Assembly (NCBI RefSeq): GCF_034440735.1
Contig: NZ_CP140098.1
Span: 1,729,501 to 1,793,500, forward strand
Direction of reading: 5' to 3'
DNA length: 64,000 nt
Source: Deinococcus sp. AB2017081
Lineage (GTDB): Bacteria; Deinococcota; Deinococci; Deinococcales; Deinococcaceae
The translations under genes were made by a program, and so were the position numbers. Positions 11,426 through 21,963 of the stretch are shown here, in pieces; the stretch's first letter is position 1; each line of letters opens with the position of its first letter. The notes beneath the pieces were generated by a model that had not been told where the DNA came from, searched no databases, and was given only the letters and a program-made list of their open reading frames with translations.

Positions 11426-12166
11426 ATGGCCGACGTGTTCTCGACATCTGACAGTCCAGTTCCTGGCCGCGGCGCCCCGGAGGGTGGGTCGGCGCAGCAG
11501 CACCGTGACGCCGCTCCCCGCGCCGCCCGCGTGGCCGTGGTGACGGTGAGCGACACGCGCACCACCGAGACGGACACCAGTGGCCAGTATCTGATGGCTG
11601 AACTCCGGGCGGCCGGACACGACGTGGTCGCGTACCGCATCGTCAAGGACGACGCCGTCGAGATCCGCTCGGCGCTCGTGCAGTTCTCGCGTGAGGCGCA
11701 GATCGTGCTGTCGTCGGGCGGCACCGGCATCACGGGCCGGGACGTGACGGTGCCCGTGGTCGAGTCGCTGCTGACCAAGCCCATTCCCGGCTTCGGGGAA
11801 CTGTTCCGCATGCTCAGCTACCAGCAGGTGGGCGGCGCCGCCATGCTGTCGCGGGCCGTGGGAGGACTGTGCCGGGGCGCGGTCATCTTCGCCATGCCCG
11901 GCAGCCTGAATGCCGTCAAGACCGCGTGGGAGGGTATCCTGCGCGATGAGCTGCCGCACCTGATCTTCGAGCTGGAGCGCCACGGACAGCCGGGCGTGCC
12001 TGTGACCGGGGCCGAGCCCGCGCCGGCCGAACCGGCGCCGTTGGCCCGCGTGACACTGGAGCGCCTGCCCCTGTCGCCCCTGCCCGGCGGGTTCCCGGCG
12101 GCCGGTACCGGGGGCGGCGCGGCGGCGGGTCTGGGGCGGCACAAGAAGGGTGACGGCCCGCTGTGA
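11426..12166 (+). CDS. moaB: MoaB/Mog-family molybdenum cofactor protein
   Basis: 246 residues. The core (about 35-185) is a MoCF_biosynth domain with VSDTRT at its start, the molybdopterin-binding [11 protein letters not shown] motif (about 97) and a conserved ending [23 protein letters not shown]. MoaB adenylylates or binds molybdopterin on the way to molybdenum cofactor. The protein is longer than the usual 165-180 residues: a 30-residue leader and a 60-residue Pro/Gly/Ala-rich tail ending in a basic RHKKGDG. These extensions look disordered. The following membrane protein gene overlaps it by four bases. Confidence 0.88.
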   Translation: MADVFSTSDSPVPGRGAPEGGSAQQHRDAAPRAARVAVVTVSDTRTTETDTSGQYLMAELRAAGHDVVAYRIVKDDAVEIRSALVQFSREAQIVLSSGGTGITGRDVTVPVVESLLTKPIPGFGELFRMLSYQQVGGAAMLSRAVGGLCRGAVIFAMPGSLNAVKTAWEGILRDELPHLIFELERHGQPGVPVTGAEPAPAEPAPLARVTLERLPLSPLPGGFPAAGTGGGAAAGLGRHKKGDGPL

Positions 12167-12939
12167 ATCCGCTGCTGTTCCCGCTGGAGCCGCTGTATCC
12201 GGTCAGCGGTGTCCTGGCGCTGAGCATCGCGCTGATCGCCGCGTACTGGCTGCTGCGGATCGGTCGGGAGGCGCGGCGGCGCTTCGTCCCCACGGTGGCG
12301 TGGTGGACCCTGCCGGGACTGGGCATGCTGCTCGCGGCGGCCATCCTGGACATCCCGGCGCTGTTCGGGGTGGGTGCGGCCGTGCTGCTGCTCGCGGAAT
12401 TCTGGCCCGGTGCCTACCGCCGCACTGCCGATCGCCCGCCCTTCGCGTGGCCGGCGGTGGGCGTGGTCATCGGTGGAGCGCTGCTCCTGAGCGTGCTCCG
12501 GGCGGAGCCGCAGCCGCTGCCGCTGGTGCTCGCACTGCTGCTGGTGCTGGCGGGGGGGGCGGGCCTGCTGGCCTCGGCGCTGTACCCCCGACCCGTCCCG
12601 GCCGCGCCGGGGTTCCTGGCGCGCTGGAACACGCCGGTGGTGCCGGAGTGGCCGGAGCTGAATGTCACGCTGTCCGAACGCGGCGCCCACCTGAAGAACG
12701 TGTCACGTGGCAAGCTGCTGCTCGCCGGGTGGTCGCCCGCCGGGGTGAACGCGTGGTACCGCGTACGCGGTGAGGATGGCCAGGTGGTGTCCGAACTGCG
12801 GGCCGGGCAGGAGGCGCTGCTGCCCGTCTCGGCGTGGGACAGCGGCATCCGCGTGTGGTACGGCGCGGCCGAGGCCCCCCGGGTCTTCCGGGCCGACTGG
12901 ACACCGGCCGCACGGGCCGCCGAGCGCGTCCTGAACTGA
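12163..12939 (+). CDS. Hypothetical membrane protein
   Basis: 258 residues; GTG 12163 overlaps the moaB stop as GTGA, so translation is coupled. Four to five hydrophobic spans fill residues 10-135 (for example [38 protein letters not shown]), followed by a soluble domain of about 110 residues with several Trp ([27 protein letters not shown]), which looks beta-rich. No family recognised. Sharing a transcript with moaB does not prove a role in cofactor synthesis. Confidence 0.6.
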   Translation: MNPLLFPLEPLYPVSGVLALSIALIAAYWLLRIGREARRRFVPTVAWWTLPGLGMLLAAAILDIPALFGVGAAVLLLAEFWPGAYRRTADRPPFAWPAVGVVIGGALLLSVLRAEPQPLPLVLALLLVLAGGAGLLASALYPRPVPAAPGFLARWNTPVVPEWPELNVTLSERGAHLKNVSRGKLLLAGWSPAGVNAWYRVRGEDGQVVSELRAGQEALLPVSAWDSGIRVWYGAAEAPRVFRADWTPAARAAERVLN

Positions 12940-13025
12940 CCCGCCGGCGCCGCGCGGCGCCCGTCGGGGGCCCTGGCGTCTCCAGCGGGCGCAGGGCCTC
13001 TCACGCCACCCCGCCGGAGTGGCGG

Positions 13026-13031
13026 TATGGT
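13026..13031 (+). promoter_or_regulatory. -10 box (TATGGT) for truD operon
   Basis: TATGGT lies nine bases before GTG 13041, with no ribosome-binding site. Confidence 0.4.
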
Positions 13032-13040
13032 GGCGGGATC

Positions 13041-14123
13041 GTGAGTCTGGTGTTCGATTGGTCTGCCCTGTCCCCCCTGACGGCCGGCCCCGGGACGGGT
13101 GGGGGACTGCGCCGCGATCCGGAGGATTTCGTGGTGCAGGAGGTGCCCCTGTACCCCCTGGCCGGCGAGGGCGACTACGTCTTCGTGGAGATCCGCAAGA
13201 CCGGCCACACGACCGCGCATGTCGTCCGGATGCTGGCTGCGCAGCTCGGTCTCCGGGAACAGGAGATCGGCGTGGCGGGCCTGAAAGACCGGCATGCGGT
13301 CACGACCCAGTGGCTCAGTCTGCCCGCGAAGGCCGAGAAACGGCTGGGAGCGCTGGCCTTGGACGGGGTCGAGACCGTGCAGGTCACGCGCCACACCAAC
13401 AAGCTGGCGATGGGCCACCTGCGCGGCAACCGCTTCGTGATCCGCGTGCGCGGGGCCGCCGGACAGGGAAGGCATGCCCGTGAGGTGCTGGCAGTGCTGG
13501 AGGCGCAGGGCGTGCCGAACTACTTCGGGCCGCAGCGCTTCGGCCTGGGCGGCGTGAACGCCGAGGAGGGCCTGCGGGTGCTGCGCGGCGAGTCGCGCCT
13601 GAAAGACCCGCGGGTGCGGCGCTTCCTGACCTCCAGCGTGCAGAGCATGCTCTTCAACCGGTTCCTGAGCCTGCGTCTGGAACGGGGGCTGTACGCCACG
13701 CTCCTGCGCGGAGACATGGCCAAGAAGCACGACACCGGGGGCGTGTTTCAGGTCGAGGACGCGGCGGCCGAGTCGCTGCGGGCCGGGCGCGGTGAGCTGA
13801 GTGCCACGGGCACCCTGTTCGGCCGCAAGGTGCGGCCGCTGGCCTTCGACGCGGGTGCGCTGGAGGCCGAGGCCCTGGCGGCCTTCGGCCTGTCTCCACA
13901 GGCCTTCGCGTCGCGCCGGGGCGACCGCCGTCTGACCCGCGTGTTTCTGGAGGGCGGCAGCGTGACCGACACCGACGACGGATACAGTGTGGCGTTCACG
14001 CTGCCACGCGGCAGTTTTGCCACCAGTGTGCTGCGGGAGCTCATGAAGACCGACGTCGATACGCTGGCGCCGGTGGGCGACGAGGGACTGGCCACGGACT
14101 CGCTGGCCGGAGGAGACGAGTGA
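13041..14123 (+). CDS. truD: tRNA pseudouridine(13) synthase TruD
   Basis: 360 residues from GTG 13041. The catalytic aspartate sits in [15 protein letters not shown] (about residues 76-90), the family motif; an early EDFVVQEVP (about 29) and NYFGPQRFG (about 165) are further TruD signatures. It converts uridine 13 of tRNA-Glu to pseudouridine. First gene of a four-gene run in which each start overlaps the previous stop: the next begins with GTGA at 14120. Confidence 0.93.
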   Translation: MSLVFDWSALSPLTAGPGTGGGLRRDPEDFVVQEVPLYPLAGEGDYVFVEIRKTGHTTAHVVRMLAAQLGLREQEIGVAGLKDRHAVTTQWLSLPAKAEKRLGALALDGVETVQVTRHTNKLAMGHLRGNRFVIRVRGAAGQGRHAREVLAVLEAQGVPNYFGPQRFGLGGVNAEEGLRVLRGESRLKDPRVRRFLTSSVQSMLFNRFLSLRLERGLYATLLRGDMAKKHDTGGVFQVEDAAAESLRAGRGELSATGTLFGRKVRPLAFDAGALEAEALAAFGLSPQAFASRRGDRRLTRVFLEGGSVTDTDDGYSVAFTLPRGSFATSVLRELMKTDVDTLAPVGDEGLATDSLAGGDE

Positions 14124-14497
14124 AGAAACGCGCCATGTTGTGCCTGCTGCCGTGTGTGCTGCCAGGCGTCCACGCCCAGACCACGCAGAGCCTGTCAGCG
14201 GCCCTGAACCTCAAGGTGATGCACGGCGGTGCGATCGTGCAGGGCCGCGTCACCGTGCCCAAGTCGGACGATCTGGTCGGCGTGTGGAGCAGTGTCGGGC
14301 GGGGCCGGCTGATGAAGTGCGCCCCACGCTGTCAGGTCGTGACCAGCATGCCGGTGCAGGGCAGTCTGCAACTGGGCAGCGACACAGGCTACCGGGTGGT
14401 GCTGGGGGGCCAGCTGGCCCCCGGACAGAAGATCAGTCTGGTGCTGCGCCTGCGGGGCGGCCTGATCCTGAACGTGACGGCCCCGGTCGTGCGCTGA
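14120..14497 (+). CDS. Small secreted hypothetical protein
   Basis: 125 residues; GTG 14120 overlaps the truD stop and AGGAG lies at 14111-14115. A basic start (VKKRAML) and hydrophobic stretch ending PGVHAQ form a signal peptide with cleavage near residue 19-20. The mature part is mostly beta-like with two cysteines close together ([10 protein letters not shown]), which could form a small disulphide loop. Family not recognised. It is translationally coupled to its neighbours on both sides. Confidence 0.6.
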   Translation: MKKRAMLCLLPCVLPGVHAQTTQSLSAALNLKVMHGGAIVQGRVTVPKSDDLVGVWSSVGRGRLMKCAPRCQVVTSMPVQGSLQLGSDTGYRVVLGGQLAPGQKISLVLRLRGGLILNVTAPVVR

Positions 14498-14943
14498 GCA
14501 CCCTGCATCCCGATCCTGCGCTGCGGGCCGCGTTCCTGAGCACCTCCTACGGCCCGGCTGCCGCGCGCTTCGGGCTGCATGGCGTGCCCACCGAATGGAC
14601 GCCGCCGTGGGCAGCGGGCGGCGCGCCGTGGGCGATCGTGACCGCGTGGAATCCCGGCGGACAGCGGCACCCGGACGCCGTGAACCGCCGGGCCGCGTGC
14701 CAGCTGCGCCGGGCATGGACCGGGGAGGCCGTGCCCGTCGTGAATGGAGCTGCGCCCTGGGCCGAGGAGGCCCTGCTGCTGCCGGGAGCGCGGCTCCGGG
14801 ACGCCGCCGCGCTGGGGCGGCAGTTCGGGCAGGCTGCAGTGCTGTGGGGTGCGGGGGGGCGCGTGGCCGTGGTGTGGCTCGGGCCAGTGGTCGTGGAACG
14901 CTGCTGGGCGATGCCCGTCGGCCCGTATACTGGTTCCCCGTGA
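14494..14943 (+). CDS. DUF3293 family protein, probably using a CTG start
   Basis: 149 residues if translation begins at CTG 14494, which overlaps the previous stop as CTGA, like the ATGA/GTGA overlaps of all the surrounding genes. There is no ATG, GTG or TTG in frame between the preceding gene's middle and GTG 14584, and starting there would cut off the FLSTSYGP segment that opens the domain. The region [11 protein letters not shown] and the final hydrophobic strands match the DUF3293 pattern as I know it. Function unknown. The exact start is the weak point. Confidence 0.6.
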   Translation: MSTLHPDPALRAAFLSTSYGPAAARFGLHGVPTEWTPPWAAGGAPWAIVTAWNPGGQRHPDAVNRRAACQLRRAWTGEAVPVVNGAAPWAEEALLLPGARLRDAAALGRQFGQAAVLWGAGGRVAVVWLGPVVVERCWAMPVGPYTGSP

Positions 14944-16652
14944 CGACCGGTGGACAGGGCGGAATCTCACCGGTGGGGGTCTTGCCCCCGCCTGGCCCCA
15001 CCTGCGTCCACCTGCCGCTGGAGGTGAGCCCGCAGGAGCTGGCCCGCTACGCTGTGGGCCTCGCCAACGCGCGGGGCGGCACCGTGCTGGTGGGCGTGGA
15101 TGTGGCCCCCGAGGCCGACGGCGGCCAGCGCGATGCCGGGGAACTCCACCCGCTGATGGTCACGCACGCGATCTTCGAGCTGTCTGGAGGCCGCCTGACC
15201 GTGAATGTGCAGCACCACCGCCTGTCCGGGGGCGGGCAGGTGCTGGCGGTGTTCGTGCCGCAGGCGCCCTACGTGCTGGCCGCGCCCGACGGCAGCGTGA
15301 TCGCGTGGGACGGGGCCCACCTGGTTCCGGTCACGCCGCCGGGGTCGGAACCGGTGGCCGACCAGGACTACACCGCGGTCGTGCCGCCCGACGCCTCGCT
15401 GGCCGACCTCGACCCGGCCGAGGTGGCCCGGCTGCGGGGTCTGGGCCGCCGCAGCCAGGTGACGAATCTGCCGGATCTGGAATTTCTGCAGGAGCTGGGT
15501 CTGCTGGTGCCCAGCGGGGGAGCGCTGCGGCCCACGCTGGCCGCGATCCTGCTGGCTGGAACTCCGGCAGCGCTGCGGGCGCACGTCCCCCAGGCCGAGG
15601 TCTGCTACTACCACCACGTGGACGCCGGCGTGGACTTCCATTTCCGTGAAGACCTGCTGCGGCCCATCCCGGCCCTGCTGACCCGGCTGGCCGAGCTGAT
15701 CCAGGCCAGGAACCGCTTCACGCCCGTTCAGGTCGGCCTGTTCCGGATCGAGGTCTGGGATCAGGACGAGGCCGTGTACCGCGAGGCGCTGCTGAACGCC
15801 CTGACGCACCGCGAATACCGGCTGCGGGACGTGGTGCACGTGCACCACCATCCGGATCGGCTGGAGATCCTGAACCCTGGCGGCCTGCCCGGCGGCATCA
15901 CGCCGGGGAACATCCTGCGCCACCAGCCCAAGCGGCGCAATCCGCTGCTGGCCGAGGTGCTCTCGCGCCTGGGGCTGGTCGAGCGGGCGGGCGTGGGCGT
16001 GGACACCATGTACTCGCTGATGCTGCGGCATGGCAAGGAACCGCCGGAGTACACCACCTACCCCGACGCCGTGACCCTGAGTCTGCACTCGCCGGGCTTC
16101 GACGCCGAGTTCGTGCGGTTCGTGGCCCGCAAGCAGGAGGAGATGCAGACGCTGTCGCTGGACATGCTGATCGTGCTGGCCCTGCTGGCGCGCGAGGGCG
16201 AGGCGACCCGCGAGACCCTGGCCCGGGCCCTGCAACTCCCGGAAGACCGCACCCCCCGCCTGCTGCGCGGCATGGAGGAGCACGGTCTGATCGGCCGCTC
16301 CGGCGTGGGGCGCGGGATCGCCTTTACCCTCAGTGCCGAGGTGCGCGAGGCCCTGGGCCGACCCGAGGTGCCCACGCCGCCAGCCCTGCCGAGGCCGCCG
16401 GAACGCCCCGTGGCCGCTCCCCGCCCGGTGCGAACCGTGGCACTGGAACCCGCCGGGCCGTCGCGCGCCGAGGTGCGGGCGATCGCGCTGGCCCTGGCCC
16501 GCGAGCGTGGCCGCGTCCGCAACGTGGATCTGCGCGAGACCTGCGGCCTGACCACCCAGCAGGCGTGGCGCACCCTGCGCGGGCTGGTGCAAGACGGCCT
16601 GCTGCGCAAGCTGGGCACCGGCACCCGGGACGCCGCCTACGAACAGACCTGA
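14940..16652 (+). CDS. AlbA_2/HATPase_c_4 transcriptional regulator-like ATP-binding protein
   Basis: 570 residues; GTG 14940 overlaps the DUF3293 stop as GTGA. An N-terminal AlbA_2-type segment (about 20-120) is recognised from [21 protein letters not shown], a middle region (about 270-370) contains a HATPase_c_4-like core with [13 protein letters not shown] and [13 protein letters not shown], and the C-terminus holds two winged-helix segments (about 405-455 and 515-565) separated by a Pro-rich linker. Such proteins are usually annotated as RecG-like or Schlafen-like transcriptional regulators. The glutamate/lysine motif normally at the start of AlbA_2 is not evident here. What it controls is unknown; the operon mates are truD and two uncharacterised proteins. 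Confidence 0.78.
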   Translation: MTTGGQGGISPVGVLPPPGPTCVHLPLEVSPQELARYAVGLANARGGTVLVGVDVAPEADGGQRDAGELHPLMVTHAIFELSGGRLTVNVQHHRLSGGGQVLAVFVPQAPYVLAAPDGSVIAWDGAHLVPVTPPGSEPVADQDYTAVVPPDASLADLDPAEVARLRGLGRRSQVTNLPDLEFLQELGLLVPSGGALRPTLAAILLAGTPAALRAHVPQAEVCYYHHVDAGVDFHFREDLLRPIPALLTRLAELIQARNRFTPVQVGLFRIEVWDQDEAVYREALLNALTHREYRLRDVVHVHHHPDRLEILNPGGLPGGITPGNILRHQPKRRNPLLAEVLSRLGLVERAGVGVDTMYSLMLRHGKEPPEYTTYPDAVTLSLHSPGFDAEFVRFVARKQEEMQTLSLDMLIVLALLAREGEATRETLARALQLPEDRTPRLLRGMEEHGLIGRSGVGRGIAFTLSAEVREALGRPEVPTPPALPRPPERPVAAPRPVRTVALEPAGPSRAEVRAIALALARERGRVRNVDLRETCGLTTQQAWRTLRGLVQDGLLRKLGTGTRDAAYEQT

Positions 16653-16678
16653 ACCACCACGGGCCTGCTCCCGGAGCC

Positions 16679-16706
16679 GCACCGGCCCATCCGCCACGGC
16701 CGGTGC
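16679..16706 (+). terminator. Hairpin after the truD operon
   Basis: Perfect arms GCACCGGCC (16679-16687) and GGCCGGTGC (16698-16706) with a 10-base loop, 27 bases after the stop; followed by ATTCC rather than a T-run, so termination is plausible but not certain. Confidence 0.45.
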
Positions 16707-16848
16707 ATTCCGTCTGACGCGTGTTCCAGCTCCGTGTCCTCCGGGGATCTGCCGCTCCCGACGTGATCGCGGGCGGCTCCGGAGGGGATGAGGACACGCG
16801 GCACAGTGGAGTACACCACCCGCGGCTCACCCCGGTGGAGGATGCTCA

Positions 16849-16877
16849 TTGACACCGCCCACGGCGGGGTGTAGCCT
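16849..16877 (+). promoter_or_regulatory. Sigma-70-type promoter of the malEFG-like genes
   Basis: TTGACA at 16849-16854, a 17-base spacer, and TAGCCT at 16872-16877: the only full consensus-like -35/-10 pair I noticed in the window. Confidence 0.65.
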
Positions 16878-16902
16878 TTTTCATACCAAACCCGTTCGAT
16901 TG

Positions 16903-16916
16903 TGGAACCGCTTCCG
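16903..16916. promoter_or_regulatory. Candidate LacI-family operator
   Basis: TGGAACCGCTTCCG is a near-palindrome centred on CCGC/GC, of the kind bound by LacI/GalR repressors of sugar operons. It lies about 20 bases after the predicted transcription start, where a bound repressor would block the polymerase. No regulator gene of this family is in the window. Confidence 0.45.
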
Positions 16917-16964
16917 AAGCAGAAGCGGGTCAGGGCTGAGCCTGACACCCACGCAGGAGGATCC

Positions 16965-18224
16965 ATGAAGAAAGCCATCGCGCTCCTCACCCTCACCGCT
17001 GCCGTTGCCTCGGGCAGCCACGCCGGTGCTGTCACCCTCACCATCGCCTGCGGTGCGGTCGGCCAGGAACTGGAACTGTGCAAGGCGGGCGCGGCCCGCT
17101 GGGCCGCCAAGACCGGGAACACCGTTAAGGTCTTCGAGAGCCCCAACCTCACCAACGACCGCCTGGCGCTGTACCAGCAGCAGCTGGCCGCCAAGAGCAG
17201 CGACATTGACGTGTACCAGCTCGACGTCGTGTGGCCCGGTCTGCTCGCCCAGCACTTCGTCGACCTGAAGGGCAAGGTGCCTGCCGCTGAAGTCAACACG
17301 CACTTCAAGGGCATCATCGACGCCAACACCGTGGACGGCAAGCTCGTCGCCATGCCGTGGTTCACGGACGCCGGCCTGCTGTACTACCGCACGGACCTGC
17401 TGAAGAAGTACGGCTACAGCGCCGCTCCCAAGACCTGGGCCGAGCTGGCGACCATGGCCAAGAAGATCCAGGACGGCGAGCAGAAGGCCAACAAGGCCTT
17501 TGCCGGCTACGTGTGGCAGGGCAAGAACTACGAGGGCCTCACCTGCGACGCCATGGAGTGGCTGGTGTCCTTCGGCGGCGGCACCATCGTCGATTCGACC
17601 GGCAAGATCACCATCAACAACGCCAAGGCCGCCCAGGCCCTGGACACCGCCGCAAGCTGGGTCAAGACCATCAGCCCCCAGGGCGTGACCACCTACGGTG
17701 AGGAAGAGGCTCGCGGCATCTTCCAGTCCGGCAACGCCGCCTTCATGCGCAACTGGCCCTACGCCTGGGCGCTGGGGCAGGGCGCGGATTCCAAGGTCAA
17801 GGGCAAGATCGGCGTGGCCCCCCTGCCCTCGGGCGGCGCGCGCAATGCCGCGACCCTGGGTGGGTGGCAGCTGGGCGTGAGCACGTACTCCAAGAACCAG
17901 GCGGCGGCCATCGAACTCACGCGCTACCTCGCCGGCCCCGCCGAGCAGAAGATCCGCGCGATCGAGGGTGCGTACAACCCCACCATCCAGAGCCTCTACA
18001 AGGACGCCGACGTCCTGAAGGCCAACCCCTTCTTCGGCAGCCTGTACAGCGTGTTCACCTCGGCCGCTGCTCGTCCGTCCGGCCCGACCAAGAGCAAGTA
18101 CAATCAGGTCTCGCAGGCCTTCAGCAGCGCCGTCAGCGACGTGCTGACCGGCAAGACCAAGGGTCAGGCTGCCGTGTCGCAGCTCGCCACGACGCTCGCC
18201 CGCATCAAGGGCAGCGGCTGGTAA
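16965..18224 (+). CDS. malE: Maltose/trehalose-type ABC transporter substrate-binding protein
   Basis: 419 residues from ATG 16965, with GGAGG at 16956-16960. The N-terminus ([21 protein letters not shown]) is a signal peptide. The mature protein has the family 1 solute-binding layout: [18 protein letters not shown], the hinge [21 protein letters not shown] and [14 protein letters not shown]. It would bind a disaccharide such as maltose or trehalose, by analogy with the malE-malF-malG order known in Deinococcus radiodurans. A hairpin after the stop probably lowers read-through into the permease genes, which is usual for over-expressed binding proteins. Confidence 0.85.
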   Translation: MKKAIALLTLTAAVASGSHAGAVTLTIACGAVGQELELCKAGAARWAAKTGNTVKVFESPNLTNDRLALYQQQLAAKSSDIDVYQLDVVWPGLLAQHFVDLKGKVPAAEVNTHFKGIIDANTVDGKLVAMPWFTDAGLLYYRTDLLKKYGYSAAPKTWAELATMAKKIQDGEQKANKAFAGYVWQGKNYEGLTCDAMEWLVSFGGGTIVDSTGKITINNAKAAQALDTAASWVKTISPQGVTTYGEEEARGIFQSGNAAFMRNWPYAWALGQGADSKVKGKIGVAPLPSGGARNAATLGGWQLGVSTYSKNQAAAIELTRYLAGPAEQKIRAIEGAYNPTIQSLYKDADVLKANPFFGSLYSVFTSAAARPSGPTKSKYNQVSQAFSSAVSDVLTGKTKGQAAVSQLATTLARIKGSGW

Positions 18225-18262
18225 ACGAGCAGTCCCCTTCGCCGTCCGCGAAGTTCTCGAGG

Positions 18263-18292
18263 AGGGACGTCCTGATCCGGGCGTCCCTTTCT
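18263..18292 (+). terminator. Attenuating hairpin between malE and malF
   Basis: AGGGACG (about 18263-18269) pairs with CGTCCCT (18282-18288) and TTTCTCG follows. A partial terminator here would give more binding protein than permease. Confidence 0.55.
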
Positions 18293-18416
18293 CGTCTTCA
18301 GGGTGACTGAAGGGCAGGTGGCGGCAGGGGTCGCCTGATCGGAGTATCGTTCAGCACATCACATTGCCGCCCGCCCTGCCGCATTCCCGACACGACCGCA
18401 CAGGAGGCCTCCACCC

Positions 18417-19349
18417 ATGACCACGAACGCCACTCCCCAGCCCCGCACGGTGGTCAAGACGCGGGGCATCGAGGCGTCCCGCGCCCGCACGGCCCTGTGG
18501 CTGCTGCTGCCCACATTGATCGCCATCGCCGTCGTCGCGGGGTATCCGCTGTGGCGTACCATCTTCTTTGCCTTCAAGGAGGCGAACCTCACCTCGCCCG
18601 AGACCGCTGTGAACGTGGGGCTCCACAACTTCTGGTTCACCACCGAGGACGGCATCGGCATCGGCTTCCTGCAGGATCCCAAGTGGTGGCAGGCGGTGAA
18701 GAACACCATGCTGTTCACAGTTGTGTCGGTGTTCCTGGAGACCGTGTTTGGCATGATCATCGCGCTGGTCGTGAACGGGGCCTTCAAGGGCCGCGCCTTC
18801 CTGCGCACCGCCATGCTGGTGCCGTGGGCGATCCCTACCGTCGTGTCGGCGCAGATGTGGGCCTACATGTACAACGATTCCTTCGGCCTGATCGGGCGCG
18901 GGCTGCTGGGCGGTCAGGCGCTGCTGGCCGAGCCGGACAAGGCCATCTGGGCGATGATCGCCGTGGACGTCTGGAAGACCACGTCGTTCATGGCCCTGCT
19001 GATCCTGGCGGGCCTGCAGAGCCTCCCGAGCGACATGTACGAGGCGGCCGACATGGACGGCGCGAGCAAGTGGACGCAGTTCTGGCGCATGACCCTGCCC
19101 CTGCTGCGGCCCGCGCTGCTGGTCGCGCTGGTGTTCCGCTCGCTGGACGCGCTGCGGGTGTTCGACATCATGTACGTCATGCTCGGGCCGGTGAACGCCG
19201 CGAGCACCTCCATGACCGGCTACGCCCGCCTGAACCTGATCGACAACTCGCTGCTGGGGATGGGCAGCGCGATCTCGGTGGCGATCTTCCTGATCATCAT
19301 GGTGATCGTCGTCATCTACGTCACGGCGTTCCGCGTGAAGTTCGACTGA
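18417..19349 (+). CDS. malF: Sugar ABC transporter permease, MalF-type
   Basis: 310 residues, ATG 18417 behind AGGAGG. About six membrane spans; the cytoplasmic EAA loop that contacts the ATPase is [20 protein letters not shown] (about 219-238). Pairs with the MalG-type permease 13 bases downstream. No ATPase gene accompanies them, so a shared MsmK-like ATPase elsewhere in the genome is likely. TATCGT at 18345-18350 may be a secondary promoter -10. Confidence 0.88.
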   Translation: MTTNATPQPRTVVKTRGIEASRARTALWLLLPTLIAIAVVAGYPLWRTIFFAFKEANLTSPETAVNVGLHNFWFTTEDGIGIGFLQDPKWWQAVKNTMLFTVVSVFLETVFGMIIALVVNGAFKGRAFLRTAMLVPWAIPTVVSAQMWAYMYNDSFGLIGRGLLGGQALLAEPDKAIWAMIAVDVWKTTSFMALLILAGLQSLPSDMYEAADMDGASKWTQFWRMTLPLLRPALLVALVFRSLDALRVFDIMYVMLGPVNAASTSMTGYARLNLIDNSLLGMGSAISVAIFLIIMVIVVIYVTAFRVKFD

Positions 19350-19362
19350 GGGGGTACGGATC

Positions 19363-20214
19363 ATGAACCTGCAGCGCACCAATCCCGGCCTGTACTACCT
19401 CCAGCGCACCGCGTTCTACGTGCTGGTCATCGCGATCACCTTCTACCTGCTGTTCCCGTTCGTGTGGGCGGTCATCACGTCCTTCAGCAAGGGTGCGAAT
19501 CTGTTCCTCACGCCCGGAGAGTTCCTGGTCGCCCCGAAGACCCTGGACAACTATGTCCAGGTGTTCGGCAACCCGGCCTTCCAGCGCGGCCTGCTGTACA
19601 GCGTGATCGCAGCGGTGGGCGCGGTGGCGATCAGCATCCTGTTCGGCTCGTTTGCCGCGTATGCACTCGGGCGCTTCCGCTTCGCCGGGAAACAGGCCGT
19701 GCTGTACATCATCCTGGCCGTCAGTGTGTTCCCGCAGATCGCCGTGCTGGGCGGCCTGTTCACGCTGATCCGTTCGGCCGGGGTGTTCAACAACCCCCTG
19801 GCACTGATCTTCTCGTACCTGATCTTCACCATCCCCTTCACGGTGTGGGTGCTCACGTCCTTCGTGCGTGACATCCCCGGCGAGCTGGAAGAGGCCGCCC
19901 TGGTGGACGGCGCGAGCCCCCTGCAGACACTGTTCCTGGTGCTGTTCCCGGTGATGATGCCCGCGCTGGTCACGACCGGCCTGCTGGCCTTCATCAACTG
20001 CTGGAACGAGTACCTCTTCGCCCTGACCTTCACGAGTTCCAACCGCACGGTGCCGGTCGTGATCGCCAACTACTCCGGCGCGTCGCAGTACGACCAGCCG
20101 TGGGGGCCGATCATGGCCGCCAGTATCGTCGTGACCGTGCCGCTGATCATTCTGGTGCTGGTCTTCCAGCGCAACATCGTGTCCGGCCTGACCGCCGGGG
20201 CCGTCAAGGGCTGA
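19363..20214 (+). CDS. malG: Sugar ABC transporter permease, MalG-type
   Basis: 283 residues from ATG 19363, with GGGGG upstream. Six spans and the EAA loop [20 protein letters not shown] (about 180). The C-terminus ends VQ/F-rich and GLTAGAVKG, the typical MalG ending. It completes the importer; transcription ends at the hairpin at 20233-20263. Confidence 0.88.
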   Translation: MNLQRTNPGLYYLQRTAFYVLVIAITFYLLFPFVWAVITSFSKGANLFLTPGEFLVAPKTLDNYVQVFGNPAFQRGLLYSVIAAVGAVAISILFGSFAAYALGRFRFAGKQAVLYIILAVSVFPQIAVLGGLFTLIRSAGVFNNPLALIFSYLIFTIPFTVWVLTSFVRDIPGELEEAALVDGASPLQTLFLVLFPVMMPALVTTGLLAFINCWNEYLFALTFTSSNRTVPVVIANYSGASQYDQPWGPIMAASIVVTVPLIILVLVFQRNIVSGLTAGAVKG

Positions 20215-20232
20215 CCGACGGGGTTCACAGGC

Positions 20233-20263
20233 AGGGCCGCTCCTCCAGTCGGGGGGCGGCCCT
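20233..20263. terminator. Hairpin between convergent genes
   Basis: AGGGCCGC (20233-20240) and GCGGCCCT (20256-20263) form an 8-base stem between malG and the minus-strand gene ending at 20276; it could stop transcription from both sides. No strong T-run. Confidence 0.5.
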
Positions 20264-20275
20264 GATCTGTGCGCG

Positions 20276-20698
20276 TCAGTTCAGGCGACTCAGGGTGTGG
20301 TCAAGCGGCTCGCCGGCATAGGTCGCGGCCACGTCCTTCAGGATGCGCCTTGCTAGGGCCAGCAGGTCGTCCTCGCCGGTGGTGTCCAGGCGGAACACGC
20401 CGCCGTCGCCGTACTCGCCCTGGAAGGCGCCGTCGTAGCGCCGCACGCGCACCAGCACCTCGCACAGACCCAGGCGCAGCCACGCGGCGTGGAAGCCGCC
20501 GGTCGGGGTCGGCCGCAGGCGGTGCAGGGGATCGGGCACGACATCCAGCGTGACGTTGTTCAGGGGCAGACCCGGCCCACTGGCGCTGCGCAGAGCGTGG
20601 TACAGCGCGTGCAGGAAGGTCTCGCACGCGCGGGCCTCGGCCTGCCGCCGCTCGGCGTGCCGCTGGATGATGCCCTGGAGTTCGTCGAATTCGCTCAT
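20276..20698 (-). CDS. Hypothetical protein
   Basis: 140 residues from the ATG at 20698, giving [18 protein letters not shown]. Mixed alpha/beta, soluble, no cysteine pairs except single residues, no signal. Includes [21 protein letters not shown] and [25 protein letters not shown] recognise no family. Transcribed divergently from the glycosyltransferase-like gene 71 bases away. Confidence 0.6.
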   Translation of the reverse strand: MSEFDELQGIIQRHAERRQAEARACETFLHALYHALRSASGPGLPLNNVTLDVVPDPLHRLRPTPTGGFHAAWLRLGLCEVLVRVRRYDGAFQGEYGDGGVFRLDTTGEDDLLALARRILKDVAATYAGEPLDHTLSRLN

Positions 20699-20757
20699 GG
20701 TGTCGGCTCGCTGCGTTCCCATTCGTACCACGGATGGGCCCCCTGCACGGTGACCGC

Positions 20758-20763
20758 TATGCT
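20758..20763 (+). promoter_or_regulatory. -10 box (TATGCT), leaderless start
   Basis: TATGCT, six bases, then GTG 20770; no ribosome-binding site. Confidence 0.5.
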
Positions 20764-20769
20764 GCCCGC

Positions 20770-21963
20770 GTGAGTGCCACCCCACCTGCCGCCCTGTTCG
20801 TCTCCAACGGCACTGCCGAGGATCACATCGGGGCCCGGCTGGCCGGTCTGCTGGGGCCCGAGTGGGCGATTCGATCCTCGCCTCTGGTCGGCCGTGGCGG
20901 GGCCTACGCGGGCCTGTCCAACGGGGAGCGGGTGGGCCGGGTGCTCGACCTGCCCAGCGGCGGCTTTCCCTTCGGCAGTGCCGCGAACCTGCGGGCCGAC
21001 CTGCGGGCCGGCCTGATCCGCGACTCGCTGGGCCAGTGGGCCGACGCCGTGCGCGGTGCCCGTGGCGCGGCCGTAGTGGTCGTCGTGGGCGATGCCTACG
21101 CCCTGATGGTCGGCACACTGGCGGCGCGGCGGGCGGGCGCGGCGCTGGTGCATGTGCAGCCGCTGCTCAGTGCCCACTATCTGGACGGCCTGGGGCTGCG
21201 CGGCACCCTGCGGGAACTGAACGCCCTGGGCGCGAACCGCCCCATGGAGTACGAACTGGCCCTGGCCCGCCGCGCCGACGCCGTGTACGTGCGGGACGCC
21301 CATACCGCCCGCTACTACACCGACCGGGGCGTCCCAGCGCGGTTCGCCGGCAGTTTCGCCATGGACGTGCTGCCCGAACCGGAACGGCCGCTGCCTCTGC
21401 GCGGTGACCGGCCCGTGCTGGCCCTGCTGCCCGGTACCAGGGGCGACCACCGCGAGAGCCTGCCGGTCATGCTGCGGGCCGCCGCTCTGTTGCCCGGCCT
21501 CCAGGCCCTGGTCGCGTGGGCCCACCCGTGGGAGGCCGTGACCCTGCCCGACGGCTGGACACTGGCCGTGCAGAGTGACCAGAGGGCCACCGCCTCTGGC
21601 GATGGGGGAGCGGTCGTGCTGCTGCGCGGCGCCTTCGGGGCGCTGGCACGGGCGGCAGACATCGCCGTCGGGACGTCCGGCACGGCCAATGAGCAGCTGG
21701 CCGGCCTGGGCGTGCCGGTCGTGGCCTTCGCCACCGCTGGCCCGCAGTACACCCCCGGCTTCGCGCGGCGGCAGGGCCGTCTGCTGGGCGACGCGCTGAG
21801 CGTGGTGCCGGCCGACCCGGCGGCCGTGGCGGGCGAGGTGCGAACCCTGCTGGCCGACGGCACGAGACGTGCCCGCGCCGCGCTGGCGGGGCTGGAACGG
21901 ATCGGGCCGGCGGGGGCGCTGCCGGTCATCGCCGCCGAGATCCGCCGGCTGGCAGGGCGGTGA
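20770..21963 (+). CDS. Lipid-A-disaccharide-synthase-related glycosyltransferase
   Basis: 397 residues from GTG 20770. It opens [17 protein letters not shown], contains [14 protein letters not shown], the central [22 protein letters not shown], and a nucleotide-sugar-binding [20 protein letters not shown] (about 297-316), a pattern of the LpxB-related family found in Deinococcus, cyanobacteria and Chlamydia-like groups. Deinococcus makes no standard lipid A, so the acceptor is presumably another glycolipid. The GTG is chosen from the leaderless box. Confidence 0.82.
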   Translation: MSATPPAALFVSNGTAEDHIGARLAGLLGPEWAIRSSPLVGRGGAYAGLSNGERVGRVLDLPSGGFPFGSAANLRADLRAGLIRDSLGQWADAVRGARGAAVVVVVGDAYALMVGTLAARRAGAALVHVQPLLSAHYLDGLGLRGTLRELNALGANRPMEYELALARRADAVYVRDAHTARYYTDRGVPARFAGSFAMDVLPEPERPLPLRGDRPVLALLPGTRGDHRESLPVMLRAAALLPGLQALVAWAHPWEAVTLPDGWTLAVQSDQRATASGDGGAVVLLRGAFGALARAADIAVGTSGTANEQLAGLGVPVVAFATAGPQYTPGFARRQGRLLGDALSVVPADPAAVAGEVRTLLADGTRRARAALAGLERIGPAGALPVIAAEIRRLAGR

